DNA of 64,000 nt from Rhodobacteraceae bacterium M382 (GTDB taxonomy: Bacteria > Pseudomonadota > Alphaproteobacteria > Rhodobacterales > Rhodobacteraceae): positions 2,362,501 to 2,426,500 of the forward strand of contig CP081098.1 in assembly GCA_025141015.1 (NCBI GenBank). Direction: 5' to 3'. Positions 44,953 through 54,049 of this stretch are shown here, in pieces; the first letter of the stretch is position 1, and the number at the start of each line of letters is the position of its first letter. The translations under genes and the position numbers were made by a program. Below the pieces are notes generated by a model that ran no database searches, was not told where the DNA came from, and saw only the letters and a list, made by a program, of their open reading frames with translations.

Positions 44953-47382
44953 TTATCCGCGCATGCGGGCACCATCGATATCAAACAGTGGTTCGATGAT
45001 CAGACGGGCCTTGTGCATTTTGCCAAGAATTTCAATCTCGACTTCCAGACCTTCGACCGCGCGATCCGTTGGGACGAACCCTTGGGCGATGGATTTGCCC
45101 GCATAATGCGAATACCCCCCGGAGGTGCAAAAACCGACCACCTCGCCATCAAGCCAGATCGGCTCATAGGCATTCACATCCGCGTCGGTGGCATCGACTT
45201 CCAAGGCGCACAGCGTGCGCGCGGACCCCGCATCGCGTTCCGCTTCGGCGGCGGCACGGCCAATGAAATCAACGTTCTTTTTGAAACTGATAAACCGATC
45301 AAGCCCGGTTTCTGCCGCCGTGTAGTCCGGCGAAAATTCCGACAGCCAGGAGCCAAAGAATTTATCCAGACGCAGCGACATCATCGCCCGCATACCAAAG
45401 GGTTTCATGCCATGCGGCTGGCCCGCGGTCCACAATACATCCCACAGCGCGCGTTGCGAGGTCAGGTCGCAGTAGATCTCGTAGCCGAGATCTCCGGTAT
45501 AGGAGACCCGCTGGACGATACAGTCGGCCATACCCACGACAAGTCGACGTACATCCATGAACTTCATGTCTGAAATGTCGGCCCGTGTGCAGGCCTGCAG
45601 CACCTCCCGTGCTTTGGGCCCAGCGATCTGGAACCCGTTGCGGGTGTCCGAGATATTTTCGATCCGCAGGCCACGATCCGCTACTGGATCCTTGTTCTGC
45701 AGGAACCAGCGCATGTGATAGGCCTGCGACCCATAGGACGCGGTCAGTTGGAATTCGGTTTCCGACAGGCACGAGATGGTGAAATCACCGATCAGGCGGC
45801 CTTTGGGGGACAACATGGGCGTCAGAGACAGACGGCCCGGTTTCGGGACACGTCCGGCCATGATCCGGTCCAGCCACGCCCGTGCGCCTTCACCGCGGAT
45901 CAGGTATTTTCCGAAATTGTGGGTTTCGTTGATGCCAACGGCCTCGCGCACCGCTTTGACTTCGCGCGCGGCGGCGTCAAAGGCGTTGGAGCGGCGGAAG
46001 GACGGGGTTTCATAACGCGGTTCGTCGCCTTCGGCGAAGTAATTCGCAACCTCCAGCCCAAATTGCTGGCCCCAGACAGCGCCCATACCATCAAAGATGT
46101 CGTACATCGGCGTGGTGCGGAACGGGCGGGCTGCGGACAGTTCTTCGTTCGGATAGGCGACCGAGAACCGCTTCTGATAGTTTTCAACCACCTTGGGCAG
46201 GGTATAGCCGGGGGTGATCCAGTCGCCAAACCGGGCGACGTCCATGGCGATGGTGTCGCGCTCGCATTCGCCTTCGACCATCCATTGCGCCAGCATCAGG
46301 CCGACGCCGCCGCCCTGGCTGAACCCGGCCATGACGCCACAGGCCGACCAATAGTTGCGCAGTCCCGGAATCGGACCGACCAACGGGTTGCCATCAGGGG
46401 CAAAGGTGAAGGGGCCGTGGATCACCGATTTGACACCAGCAGCCTCGAGCGCGGGGAAGCGTTTGTAAGCAAAATCAATGGATTCTTCGATCTTATCAAA
46501 GTCGTCTTGCAACAATTCATGACCAAAATCCCAGGGTGTGCCATCGACAGCCCAAGGTTTGCAGGGCTGTTCGTAGAACCCGATACACAGGCCGCGACCC
46601 TCCTGGCGCAGATAGCTTTCTCCAGCGGGATCCATCACATGGGGGTGTTCGCCACCTGCGTCGATGATCTCGGCAATCATCGGTACTTCGTCGGTGACGA
46701 TATACTGGTGTTCCATCGGGTGCAGGGGCAGGTAAACACCGGCCATGGCACCAACTTCGCGCGCCCACAAACCAGCGGCGTTGACGATATGTTCGGCGTG
46801 GATGGTGCCTTTGTCGGTGACCACATCCCAGGTGCCATCGGGGCGTTGGTTGGTTTCAACGACCTTGGTGTGGGTCTGGATAGTGGCGCCACCCATGCGC
46901 GCGGCCTTGGCATAGGCGTGGGTCGTTCCCGACGGGTCCAGATGCCCATCCAGCGGATCATAGAGACCGCCCAGGATGCCATCGACATTGGTCACCGGTG
47001 CGATCTTCTTGATCTCTTCGGGGGTGACGATTTCCGTTTCCAGCCCCATGAACCGGTGCTTGGCCCGTTCGGCCAGCAGCATGTCGAACCGTTCCTGGTT
47101 GTCGGCCAGGGTCACGCCGCCAACATGGTGCAGGCCACAGGACATGCCGGTGATCTCTTCCAATTCCTTGTACAGCTTGATGGTATATCCCTGAAGCGCG
47201 GCCATATTGGTGTCGCCGTTCAGGGTGTGAAAGCCACCCGCCGCGTGCCAGGTCGACCCCGACGTCAATTCGGAGCGTTCAATCAACATGACGTCCGACC
47301 AACCCAATTTGGTCAGGTGATACAGAACCGAAGCGCCGACAACGCCGCCGCCAATAACAGCCACACGGGTGGTGGTTTTCAT
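44953..47382 (-). CDS. FAD/tetrahydrofolate-dependent N-demethylase (dimethylglycine/sarcosine dehydrogenase-like), second copy
   Basis: An 809-residue fusion of an FAD oxidoreductase and a GcvT domain, similar in plan to the protein at 23046-25514 but clearly diverged. The Rossmann motif is VAVIGGGVVGASVLYHL (about 7-23); SGSTWHAAGG carries the covalent-flavin His. The C-terminal half (from about 475, RRSNAFDAAAREVKAVREA) is GcvT-like and ends IEPLFDIDGARMRG. It should oxidise an N-methyl amino acid and pass the carbon to tetrahydrofolate. A dyad-rich promoter region precedes it. Upstream lies the aldolase gene on the same strand. Confidence 0.9.
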   Translation of the reverse strand: MKTTTRVAVIGGGVVGASVLYHLTKLGWSDVMLIERSELTSGSTWHAAGGFHTLNGDTNMAALQGYTIKLYKELEEITGMSCGLHHVGGVTLADNQERFDMLLAERAKHRFMGLETEIVTPEEIKKIAPVTNVDGILGGLYDPLDGHLDPSGTTHAYAKAARMGGATIQTHTKVVETNQRPDGTWDVVTDKGTIHAEHIVNAAGLWAREVGAMAGVYLPLHPMEHQYIVTDEVPMIAEIIDAGGEHPHVMDPAGESYLRQEGRGLCIGFYEQPCKPWAVDGTPWDFGHELLQDDFDKIEESIDFAYKRFPALEAAGVKSVIHGPFTFAPDGNPLVGPIPGLRNYWSACGVMAGFSQGGGVGLMLAQWMVEGECERDTIAMDVARFGDWITPGYTLPKVVENYQKRFSVAYPNEELSAARPFRTTPMYDIFDGMGAVWGQQFGLEVANYFAEGDEPRYETPSFRRSNAFDAAAREVKAVREAVGINETHNFGKYLIRGEGARAWLDRIMAGRVPKPGRLSLTPMLSPKGRLIGDFTISCLSETEFQLTASYGSQAYHMRWFLQNKDPVADRGLRIENISDTRNGFQIAGPKAREVLQACTRADISDMKFMDVRRLVVGMADCIVQRVSYTGDLGYEIYCDLTSQRALWDVLWTAGQPHGMKPFGMRAMMSLRLDKFFGSWLSEFSPDYTAAETGLDRFISFKKNVDFIGRAAAEAERDAGSARTLCALEVDATDADVNAYEPIWLDGEVVGFCTSGGYSHYAGKSIAQGFVPTDRAVEGLEVEIEILGKMHKARLIIEPLFDIDGARMRG

Positions 47383-47417
47383 GGAATCCTCCGAAATTTG
47401 ATACCAGGATCACCCTA

Positions 47418-47463
47418 GACATATGTGCCCAGTAGTCAGGCACAAAAACGACAACATATGTCG
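47418..47463 (-). promoter_or_regulatory. Dyad-rich region upstream of the second N-demethylase
   Basis: ACATATGT occurs at 47419-47426 and 47454-47461, 35 bases apart. Between them, TGTGCC (47424-47429) and GGCACA (47439-47444) form an inverted repeat with a 9-base spacer. The group fits an operator-rich promoter of the demethylase; the regulator is unknown and not encoded alongside. Confidence 0.4.
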
Positions 47464-48225
47464 TTATTTTTGATCTTCACACCAGGAATTCATTTCTGCA
47501 GCCTTTTGGCGCAGCCACAAGATGTCGAAATTGGCAATCAGACGATACCCGCGTGCAAACAGCGTGTCAGCATGGTCCCGGGACATCGCAACATTGCCCA
47601 GGGGAAGCCCCGCCGCATGTCCGGCGGCCTCGACCCTGGCCAATGCGGCCTGAAAGATGGGGTGATCGAATTGGCCCATGACACCCAGATCGGTGCTCAG
47701 ATCGAATTGTGCCGGTATCAAGACGTCGATCCCGGGTACGGCACAGATCTCTTCGATGTTTTCGACCGCTTCGGCGGTTTCAACCAACAGGCAGCAAACC
47801 AACTGATCCTGCTCTTGGGCAGGATAGTCCGACAGGTTGGTCTGCCAACGCGATTGCGCCAGAAACGGGCCAAAGCCCCGGGTACCATCGGGAGCGTATT
47901 TCAGGCTGGCTACGGCATTTCGGGCGTCGTCGGCGGTGCGGATCATGGGAAACACGATCCCTTCGGCGCCCAGATCCAACACCCGTTTGACCTGGTTGGT
48001 TTCATTCTGGGCGACCCGCACCAGTGGGGCACACTCTGTTCCGGCTGTGGCGGCGATCATGGCGTGGGCGGACCCATAATCGACCGCACCGTGCTCCAGG
48101 TCGATGATCACATTGTCAATGCCACTGGCGGCCAAGGCCTGGGTGACGGTGGCCGAGGGGATGGTACATAGAACCGAGCTGAGGCGAAGGGATGGATCGG
48201 CCAATTTCTGTTTCAAACGGGGCAA
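47464..48225 (-). CDS. HpcH/HpaI-family aldolase
   Basis: A 253-residue class II metal-dependent aldolase with TIM-barrel fold. Motifs are IDLEHGAVDYG, LVRVAQNE (Arg binds the substrate), GAEGIVFPMIRTADDA and LVETAEAVENIEEI, where Glu binds the metal. Such enzymes split 2-keto-3-deoxy acids or related hydroxy-keto acids. Start TTG 48225 is chosen because GGAG lies 8 bases before it and because this gives the family length. The longer frame to 48294 begins on a TTGACA that looks like a promoter -35 box. It precedes the demethylase at 44953. Confidence 0.82.
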   Translation of the reverse strand: MPRLKQKLADPSLRLSSVLCTIPSATVTQALAASGIDNVIIDLEHGAVDYGSAHAMIAATAGTECAPLVRVAQNETNQVKRVLDLGAEGIVFPMIRTADDARNAVASLKYAPDGTRGFGPFLAQSRWQTNLSDYPAQEQDQLVCCLLVETAEAVENIEEICAVPGIDVLIPAQFDLSTDLGVMGQFDHPIFQAALARVEAAGHAAGLPLGNVAMSRDHADTLFARGYRLIANFDILWLRQKAAEMNSWCEDQK

Positions 48226-48267
48226 AGCGATTTCTCCGGACAATGAACACTGAAAACGTGGTTCAAA

Positions 48268-48294
48268 GCGTAACGCAGTGGGGCAATCTGTCAA
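48268..48294 (-). promoter_or_regulatory. Sigma-70-like promoter candidate for the aldolase gene
   Basis: On the minus strand, TTGACA at 48294-48289 is followed after 16 bases by TACGCT. The -35 element is perfect and the -10 is weak. It lies about 45 bases upstream of the chosen aldolase start, consistent with a transcription start just before the ribosome site. Confidence 0.4.
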
Positions 48295-48306
48295 AGAAAA
48301 CCGGCT

Positions 48307-49923
48307 TTAGTCCGATGTGCGAAGGGGGGTGTTCTGAACGATCACGATGGCGATCAATGGCGCGAGGACCGACACCACTGCGGCTGTGATCAACAGGGCG
48401 CCAAGCTGGCTGTAATCGGCTGGTGTGGTGATGATGCCATCGGTTTGCACCTCGCGGGTGATCACAAATATCTCGTTCAGATAGCGCGTGCCCAGGCTGG
48501 ATGCAGAGAGTGCCAGATTGGTGAAAGAGGCCATGACCGCAAAGAATGTCGCCTTGAGATTGCCGGGTGCATTGCGGGCGATCCAGGCCAGCATCGGGAT
48601 CATCGCCACCTGTCCCAAAGGCGATTCTGCGGCCGTGTCCACCAGCGCAATGAACCGCGCATCGACAATGCCACCCGTCAGATCAGCGGTCCAATGGTGC
48701 ACACCATAATACAGGCCGATGTTCGGCAGCGCCAGAATGCCTTCGGCCACCGTCAGCAGCAGGATGATCCAGACTATGGTCCGGCTGGCCATCATCGGGC
48801 GCAAGACGATCATCCCCGCCAGGGTCAGCAATGCGGTGATCAGGGACAGGACCGACAGGAACTGCTGATCAAACCCCAGCACATCAATTTCGAACCAGGT
48901 GGCACCTGGTCCGCGCAGGGGTACGGCGCGATAGACAAAAATGATGATGGCGGTGCCGATCAGCGCCCGCGCCTGACCAGGGTCCAACACAGCCACCAGC
49001 TGACGCATCAACAACAGGACAACGGTCATGGACCCGGCAAAGATGATCTCCTGGGAATAGGGAACGTCACCAAGACCCACCGAGAGTGACAGGGCGACAA
49101 ACACGGCACCACCAATGAAATACCACCAGTTGGGCGTGACCGGATCGCGCGGCGGGTCGAGCCGGCTGTGGATTTGTCCCGGTGCAAGCCCTTGTGCACG
49201 CAGGGTTCTTTTGGCGGTGTGTTTTTGCCAAAGCGCCAAGGCGACACCGCTCAGCGACACACAGGGAATAAGCAAGGCCAGCGTATAGATCCCGGCATAA
49301 GCCGCGCCCTTGTCGATTTGGGGCAGGGCTTCGACCCCGTCAAACAACACCACATTGACAGCGGCAACGGCGCTGGATCCGGCGATCAACGCGATCCGGC
49401 CCAAAGTCTGCATGGTGGTATGCAGGGCGCGTGTGGTTTCCGATGTCAGGAGCCTGCCGTCAATGTCACGATGTGGCACGGCCTCGACCGACATGGCGTC
49501 GGCGACCACGTCCTGAATGACAAACCCGCAGGGTGCCAGCAACAGAGCAGTAATGAACCAGGCGTTGGCTGACATGATCGCCCCCATCATGTCGGGGAGG
49601 GTCAGCAGTGCCACCATAATCGCATAGCTGCCAGCCATCAATCCGGCTCCTGCCAGGATCAAAAGCGATTTCCAACGCCAGAACAGATCCACCAGATGCC
49701 CCAACGGCATTTTCAGCGCCCAGGGAAGACCAGTCCAAAAGGCGAGCCCGGCGAGAAAGGCCGCTGAAAGATCCAGGTATTCTTTGACATAAAAGGTGCT
49801 GACGACGCTGGTCAGCCCCTGTGCTCCAGCGGCAAAGTAAATCATCAGCGGTGGCAGAAACGACCAGCGCATCTGTCGTGCCAGATCGACAAAGACGGCC
49901 GAAAACCAACGCCCCATTCTCAA
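48307..49923 (-). CDS. MFS transporter, folate/biopterin transporter (BT1)-like
   Basis: A 538-residue polytopic membrane protein with about 12-14 hydrophobic helices. The segment GFVIQDVVADAMSVE (about 133-147) is characteristic of the folate-biopterin transporter branch of the major facilitator superfamily, as is the N-terminal LPWALKMPLGHLVDLF. Substrate in bacteria is largely untested. It overlaps the CorC/HlyC gene by four bases (49920-49923), so the two form one transcription unit. The adjacent demethylase works with tetrahydrofolate, an attractive but unproven link. Confidence 0.75.
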   Translation of the reverse strand: MRMGRWFSAVFVDLARQMRWSFLPPLMIYFAAGAQGLTSVVSTFYVKEYLDLSAAFLAGLAFWTGLPWALKMPLGHLVDLFWRWKSLLILAGAGLMAGSYAIMVALLTLPDMMGAIMSANAWFITALLLAPCGFVIQDVVADAMSVEAVPHRDIDGRLLTSETTRALHTTMQTLGRIALIAGSSAVAAVNVVLFDGVEALPQIDKGAAYAGIYTLALLIPCVSLSGVALALWQKHTAKRTLRAQGLAPGQIHSRLDPPRDPVTPNWWYFIGGAVFVALSLSVGLGDVPYSQEIIFAGSMTVVLLLMRQLVAVLDPGQARALIGTAIIIFVYRAVPLRGPGATWFEIDVLGFDQQFLSVLSLITALLTLAGMIVLRPMMASRTIVWIILLLTVAEGILALPNIGLYYGVHHWTADLTGGIVDARFIALVDTAAESPLGQVAMIPMLAWIARNAPGNLKATFFAVMASFTNLALSASSLGTRYLNEIFVITREVQTDGIITTPADYSQLGALLITAAVVSVLAPLIAIVIVQNTPLRTSD

Positions 49924-51227
49924 AGAGGCCGGATCTTGAGGCCAGTGATCCGGTTTCCGGCGCGCGCGGTCACTTCGAACCGGAACCCGTGGAAGGAAAA
50001 CACCTGTCCCGGGATCGGGATCATCTGCGCTTCGTGGATCACCAGACCGGCGATGGTATTGGCTTCTTCATCTGGCAAAGACCAGTCTGTCGCCCGGTTC
50101 AGGTCGCGAATTGTCATCGTGCCATCAACAAGAAAATTACCGTCCTCGCCTTTGGTCACCTGCAATTCGGCGGCAGGATCGAATTCGTCGGTGATTTCGC
50201 CGACGATCTCTTCCAGAATGTCTTCGAGCGTGATCAACCCCTGGAGCGAGCCATATTCGTCCACCACCAGGGCAAAATGCGACCGGATGCGCAGGAACTG
50301 GCGCATCTGTTCATCCAATGTGGTGGTTTCGGGAACAAAATACGGATCTTTGGAGACCTTGGTGATGTCAAAGCTTTGCAGGCGTGCCGGGTCGCCATTG
50401 CTGCCGCCCGCCTGGTCGTACATGGCGCGGAACAGATCCTTGGCGTGAACAACGCCAACAATATTCTCCGGTTCCTGGCGGAACACGGGCAGGCGTGTAT
50501 AGGGGCTTTCCAGACATTGTTTCAGGATTGCTTCGGGTTCGGCGTCGGCATCGACCATTTCAATGTTGGAACGGTGCAACATGATCTCTTCGACGGTGCG
50601 ATCCCCCAGATCCAGCGCGCCCAGGATCCGGTCCCGGTCTTCTTTCTCGACGATGCCTTCGGAATGGCCCAACTGCAAAGCACCGGCTATTTCCTCGTGC
50701 ACGGACAGCATCTGGCTGTCGGGGTCGATACGCACGCCGAATATGCGCAACACGCCGCGCACGATTTGGCGGACCACGGCGACAAAGGGCGAAAAAACCA
50801 TGACCACCACACCAATGATCGGGGCCACGAACGAGGCGGTTTTTTCGGCGTTGGTGATGGCATATGTCTTGGGCAGCACTTCGGCAAAGATCAAGACGAG
50901 CAGGGTCATCACCAGCGTGGCCAATGCCACACCGCTTTCGCCAAAAGCGCGTGTGAACATGGCAGTGGCCAGAGAGGCAGCCAGAATGTTCACCAGGTTG
51001 TTGCCCAACAGAACAGAGCCGATCAGGCGTTCATTGTCTTCGGTGATCAACAAGGCCCGTTTGGCCCCACGCGATCCCTTGTCAGCCTGAGTGCGCAGCT
51101 TGCCCCGCGATGCCGCGGTCAGTGCGGTTTCCGAGCCGGAGAAAAAGCCGGACAACACCAGCAACAGCAGGATAATTCCTGCCGTGATCCAAAACGTGCT
51201 GTCCAAAAGGGTCGAAGCGGTTTCCAT
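49920..51227 (-). CDS. HlyC/CorC family membrane protein (CNNM + CBS)
   Basis: A 435-residue protein. The N-terminal DUF21/CNNM domain (about 1-190) has several membrane helices, including WITAGIILLLLVLSGFFSG and ALATLVMTLLVLIFAEVLP. A CBS pair (about 205-325) includes YTRLPVFRQEPENIVGVVHA and LVVDEYGSLQGLITLEDILE. The C-terminal CorC_HlyC domain ends TARAGNRITGLKIRPL. Members are linked to Mg or Co efflux. It overlaps the transporter gene downstream by four bases; XerD lies divided by about 100 bases upstream in the same orientation. Confidence 0.92.
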   Translation of the reverse strand: METASTLLDSTFWITAGIILLLLVLSGFFSGSETALTAASRGKLRTQADKGSRGAKRALLITEDNERLIGSVLLGNNLVNILAASLATAMFTRAFGESGVALATLVMTLLVLIFAEVLPKTYAITNAEKTASFVAPIIGVVVMVFSPFVAVVRQIVRGVLRIFGVRIDPDSQMLSVHEEIAGALQLGHSEGIVEKEDRDRILGALDLGDRTVEEIMLHRSNIEMVDADAEPEAILKQCLESPYTRLPVFRQEPENIVGVVHAKDLFRAMYDQAGGSNGDPARLQSFDITKVSKDPYFVPETTTLDEQMRQFLRIRSHFALVVDEYGSLQGLITLEDILEEIVGEITDEFDPAAELQVTKGEDGNFLVDGTMTIRDLNRATDWSLPDEEANTIAGLVIHEAQMIPIPGQVFSFHGFRFEVTARAGNRITGLKIRPL

Positions 51228-51330
51228 ATCAGGTCCATCTGGTCCGGGTTTATGTAAATTCTGTCATTGGTTATGGGGGCGAAGCGGGCAGGGTTCAAGT
51301 CTCGGACATCCCGCAGACGCAGGGCTGGGG

Positions 51331-52302
51331 TCAGCTGTCGTCATCCTCAGCCGGAGCGGCCCGAGGCCCTGCTAGTGGATGGTGCTGCAGAACCAGTTCG
51401 CTCAGACGCGCGTCCAGAACATGAGTGTAGATTTCCGTGGTGGCAATATCCGCATGCCCCAGCAATGTCTGGATCGCACGCAGATCGGCTCCATTGGCCA
51501 GCAGATGCGTCGCAAAGGCATGGCGCAGTGTGTGGGGGGTGACCTTGTCCGGGGATACGCCCCCCGCAACGGCCAGTTCCTTGATCAGCAGATAGAACCG
51601 ATGTCGGGTCAGGTATCCGCTTTTGCCACGCGAAGGGAACAGGAACCGGGACGTTGCCAAACCTTTGGTGTCTCGATCGGATTCGATTTCGTCACGCGCT
51701 TTCAGCCATTCTGCCAACGCATCGCGGGCCGGTGGTGACAACGGCACCATCCGTTCCTTGCCGCCTTTGCCCTGTACCAGCAACATGCGCGGGTCGCCTC
51801 GCGCCGAAGACACGGGCAGGGACACCAATTCCGTGACGCGCATTCCGGTGGCATACAGCAACTGCATCAGGCAGGTGTTGCGCAGGCGGTCCGCCTGTGT
51901 GCGCCCTGTCTGACGCGCAGCGTCCAGCAGGCGATCGACTTCGATCACTTCCAGCGTTTTGGGGAGCCGTTTTTCGCGTCCCGGGCCGCTGATTTGAATG
52001 GTCGGGTTGTCTGTGCGCCAGCCTTCTTCAAAGGCAAAGCGATAGAGCTGCTTGACTGCCGACAGGCGGCGCGCGCGGGTGGATTTCGACAGCCCCTGTG
52101 CATCGCAGTCAATCAGATAGGATTCGACCGTGTCGCGATGGGCGGTGGCGACATCATGCCCGTTGCGCTCCAGCCATCCAACGTAGTCTTTGAGATCACG
52201 CCCATAGGCCAGCAAGGTATTCTGTGCGGCCCCCTGTTCGGCGGCCTGGGCGTCCAGAAATGTGGAAATCCATTGAAAGGCGGTTGTTGGGGCCATGGTC
52301 AA
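51331..52302 (-). CDS. xerD: Tyrosine recombinase XerD
   Basis: A 323-residue site-specific recombinase that resolves chromosome dimers with XerC at dif. Catalytic residues are Arg155 (ATGMRVTELV), His257 and Arg260 (TPHTLRHAFATHL), His283 (LLGHADIATTE) and Tyr292 (EIYTHVL), all in place; Lys179 (GKGGKER) completes the set. The N-terminal SAM-like domain covers about 1-100. It overlaps the 509-residue exported protein by four bases (52299-52302), so it belongs to an operon with it and the 49-residue membrane protein. Confidence 0.95.
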   Translation of the reverse strand: MTMAPTTAFQWISTFLDAQAAEQGAAQNTLLAYGRDLKDYVGWLERNGHDVATAHRDTVESYLIDCDAQGLSKSTRARRLSAVKQLYRFAFEEGWRTDNPTIQISGPGREKRLPKTLEVIEVDRLLDAARQTGRTQADRLRNTCLMQLLYATGMRVTELVSLPVSSARGDPRMLLVQGKGGKERMVPLSPPARDALAEWLKARDEIESDRDTKGLATSRFLFPSRGKSGYLTRHRFYLLIKELAVAGGVSPDKVTPHTLRHAFATHLLANGADLRAIQTLLGHADIATTEIYTHVLDARLSELVLQHHPLAGPRAAPAEDDDS

Positions 52303-53828
52303 CTGCGCTCCAGCAGCAACAGCTGCAAAGACGCCCGGCGGGCCGTATCTTCGAGCCCGACGGCCCTGAACCCGGCGATGGCGTCGCTTAGGTCTTGCAG
52401 GTTTCCTTGTGCGCCACGATCAAACATTTCCATGGTCCGCAGGATCGCTTCGCCCAGTCGCCCATCTGCCAACAATCGCTGCAAGTCCTGAGAAACCCGG
52501 GAATCCGGTGAAAACCCACGTGAAATTGCCTGATCCCGTGCCGTGGTTGCATAAGCAGATTTGGGACTACCCAATGCGAGCCCCACCAAAAAGACATCGC
52601 TGCCCTGTGCAGGCATCAGAGCCGCCGCTTCATAGCTGGTCGATAGCAACCGGATACGCCAGGCCAAGGTGCCGGCCGGACCCTGGAGATCAATCCGGGC
52701 CAGTTGGTCACCAAATAGATCGGCAAAGGCAACTTCGAGGCCCGCCTGCTGCATGGCCTTCCATACCTTTGGCAGTGTTTTTGAAACCGCATCCGCGCTG
52801 CCGGTCCGCAACGCCGTATCAAATCGTTGCACGGCATCAACACGATCCCAGATGCCGCCCGAGGCCGCAGGGCGGCGATCCGTGTACAGCCCCAACAGCT
52901 GGTTGGGATTCAACGCACCGATCCGGGTCAATCTCTCGGCAGCCTCCAATTGTGCCTTCCACCCGGCCACATCGCGCAGATCCGCTGCGGCAAAACTCCG
53001 GGGTAGCTGGGTAGTCGGCAGACGTTCGCCAATTGTTTCATACAGCCGAAAAGTCAGCGGATCAGGCGTGCTGGGGGCGGACAGCGGCGGCGCGTCTTCA
53101 AAAATTCCGGGGCTGAGGAACCGATCAAGCAACGCCAGATCCGGGGGCGGCAAAGTCCCAAGCGCATGTGCGGTTTCCAACAACAGAGCCGCTGTTTCCC
53201 AATCTCCGCTCCGGGCCATGCAAAAAATTCGGGACCGGTCATCCGGGGCAAGGTATGGTTTTGAAATCAAAGTGTTACAGCTGACATCTTCGTCGCCGGT
53301 CAACAAGGTGGTGTCAAACCAGCGCGCAAACCGTGCCGTGTTGCCAGCCGGATCCGCCTGTTGGGCCAACGCCTGGGCCGGGTCGACTGCACCCAGGGCC
53401 ATCAACCTGTCCAACCGGGCCAGCAGGATGGTGTCTGCATCTGCGACATTCGACGGGGGACGGGCTTCGGACAAGAGCACGGTGTATAGCAGCGATTGCA
53501 TCGCCGGATAATGCTGGACCGGAACCCGGTCTATCAGACGTGACAAAACCTGGGGGTCGCTGCCGCGCCACAGGTCGATTGGCAACCCTGTGGCCGCCGA
53601 AGACACGATCCCGATTGGGTCCAACAACGCTTCGAGCGGGGTGACCTGAATTTGGGGGCTGAGCACCGAGTTGGATACCGGTGGTTCCAACAGGATCGTC
53701 GGTGGCAAATTGGGGCCGCCAGTCGATGGTTCCAGCCAGTCGATCACCGACAAGGGAGTCTGTGCCAGGACCAGCCCTGGCATCATCAGGGCAACAACAG
53801 CCGCCCTGATTGTGGGGTTAATCGGCAT
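52299..53828 (-). CDS. Exported hypothetical protein, 509 aa
   Basis: A 509-residue protein I do not recognise by family. It has a signal peptide (AAVVALMMPGLVLAQ, about 9-23), then Pro-rich sequence, and a long region of helical pairs that looks like TPR-like repeats (for example WETAALLLETAHALG, AGWKAQLEAAERLTRIGAL). There are no catalytic motifs. It is probably periplasmic. Its start overlaps the end of the 49-residue membrane gene, and its end overlaps xerD, so all three are co-translated. The family appears to be conserved in Rhodobacterales by its operon position; this is recalled, not tested. Confidence 0.75.
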   Translation of the reverse strand: MPINPTIRAAVVALMMPGLVLAQTPLSVIDWLEPSTGGPNLPPTILLEPPVSNSVLSPQIQVTPLEALLDPIGIVSSAATGLPIDLWRGSDPQVLSRLIDRVPVQHYPAMQSLLYTVLLSEARPPSNVADADTILLARLDRLMALGAVDPAQALAQQADPAGNTARFARWFDTTLLTGDEDVSCNTLISKPYLAPDDRSRIFCMARSGDWETAALLLETAHALGTLPPPDLALLDRFLSPGIFEDAPPLSAPSTPDPLTFRLYETIGERLPTTQLPRSFAAADLRDVAGWKAQLEAAERLTRIGALNPNQLLGLYTDRRPAASGGIWDRVDAVQRFDTALRTGSADAVSKTLPKVWKAMQQAGLEVAFADLFGDQLARIDLQGPAGTLAWRIRLLSTSYEAAALMPAQGSDVFLVGLALGSPKSAYATTARDQAISRGFSPDSRVSQDLQRLLADGRLGEAILRTMEMFDRGAQGNLQDLSDAIAGFRAVGLEDTARRASLQLLLLERS

Positions 53829-53967
53829 TCAGAACCACCGGTTTGCGCACCTCGGTCTGGGGGGCGCTGAAATCAGCACCAAACCATGGCCCGACATATG
53901 CATAGGCCACAAGCCCCAAAGAGGCGAGGATAAGGAGATAAATCAAATACTTAAACAGTCTTCCCAT
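53818..53967 (-). CDS. Small membrane protein, 49 aa
   Basis: A 49-residue protein from ATG 53967 to a TAA at 53818. The first half is one membrane helix (LIYLLILASLGLVAYAYVGPW), followed by a short soluble tail ending KPVVLNAD. It is below usual gene-calling length but its codon use and the tight overlap with the next gene (11 bases) support it. It is the first gene of the set leading to xerD. Function unknown; it may anchor or assist the exported 509-residue protein. Its start lies divergent from aroK. Confidence 0.7.
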   Translation of the reverse strand: MGRLFKYLIYLLILASLGLVAYAYVGPWFGADFSAPQTEVRKPVVLNAD

Positions 53968-54049
53968 GGTCTTCTCGCTGCCTCGTGTGGTGTTCTTTTG
54001 CTCAAGTTATATATGGCCTTTTCGTCAAGATCACGTCATTCACTTAAGA

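Noticed and set aside
51331-52302. XerD-like integrase as a sign of a mobile element
   Set aside because: Length and motifs are those of chromosomal XerD, it is embedded in a housekeeping operon, and no attachment repeats flank it.
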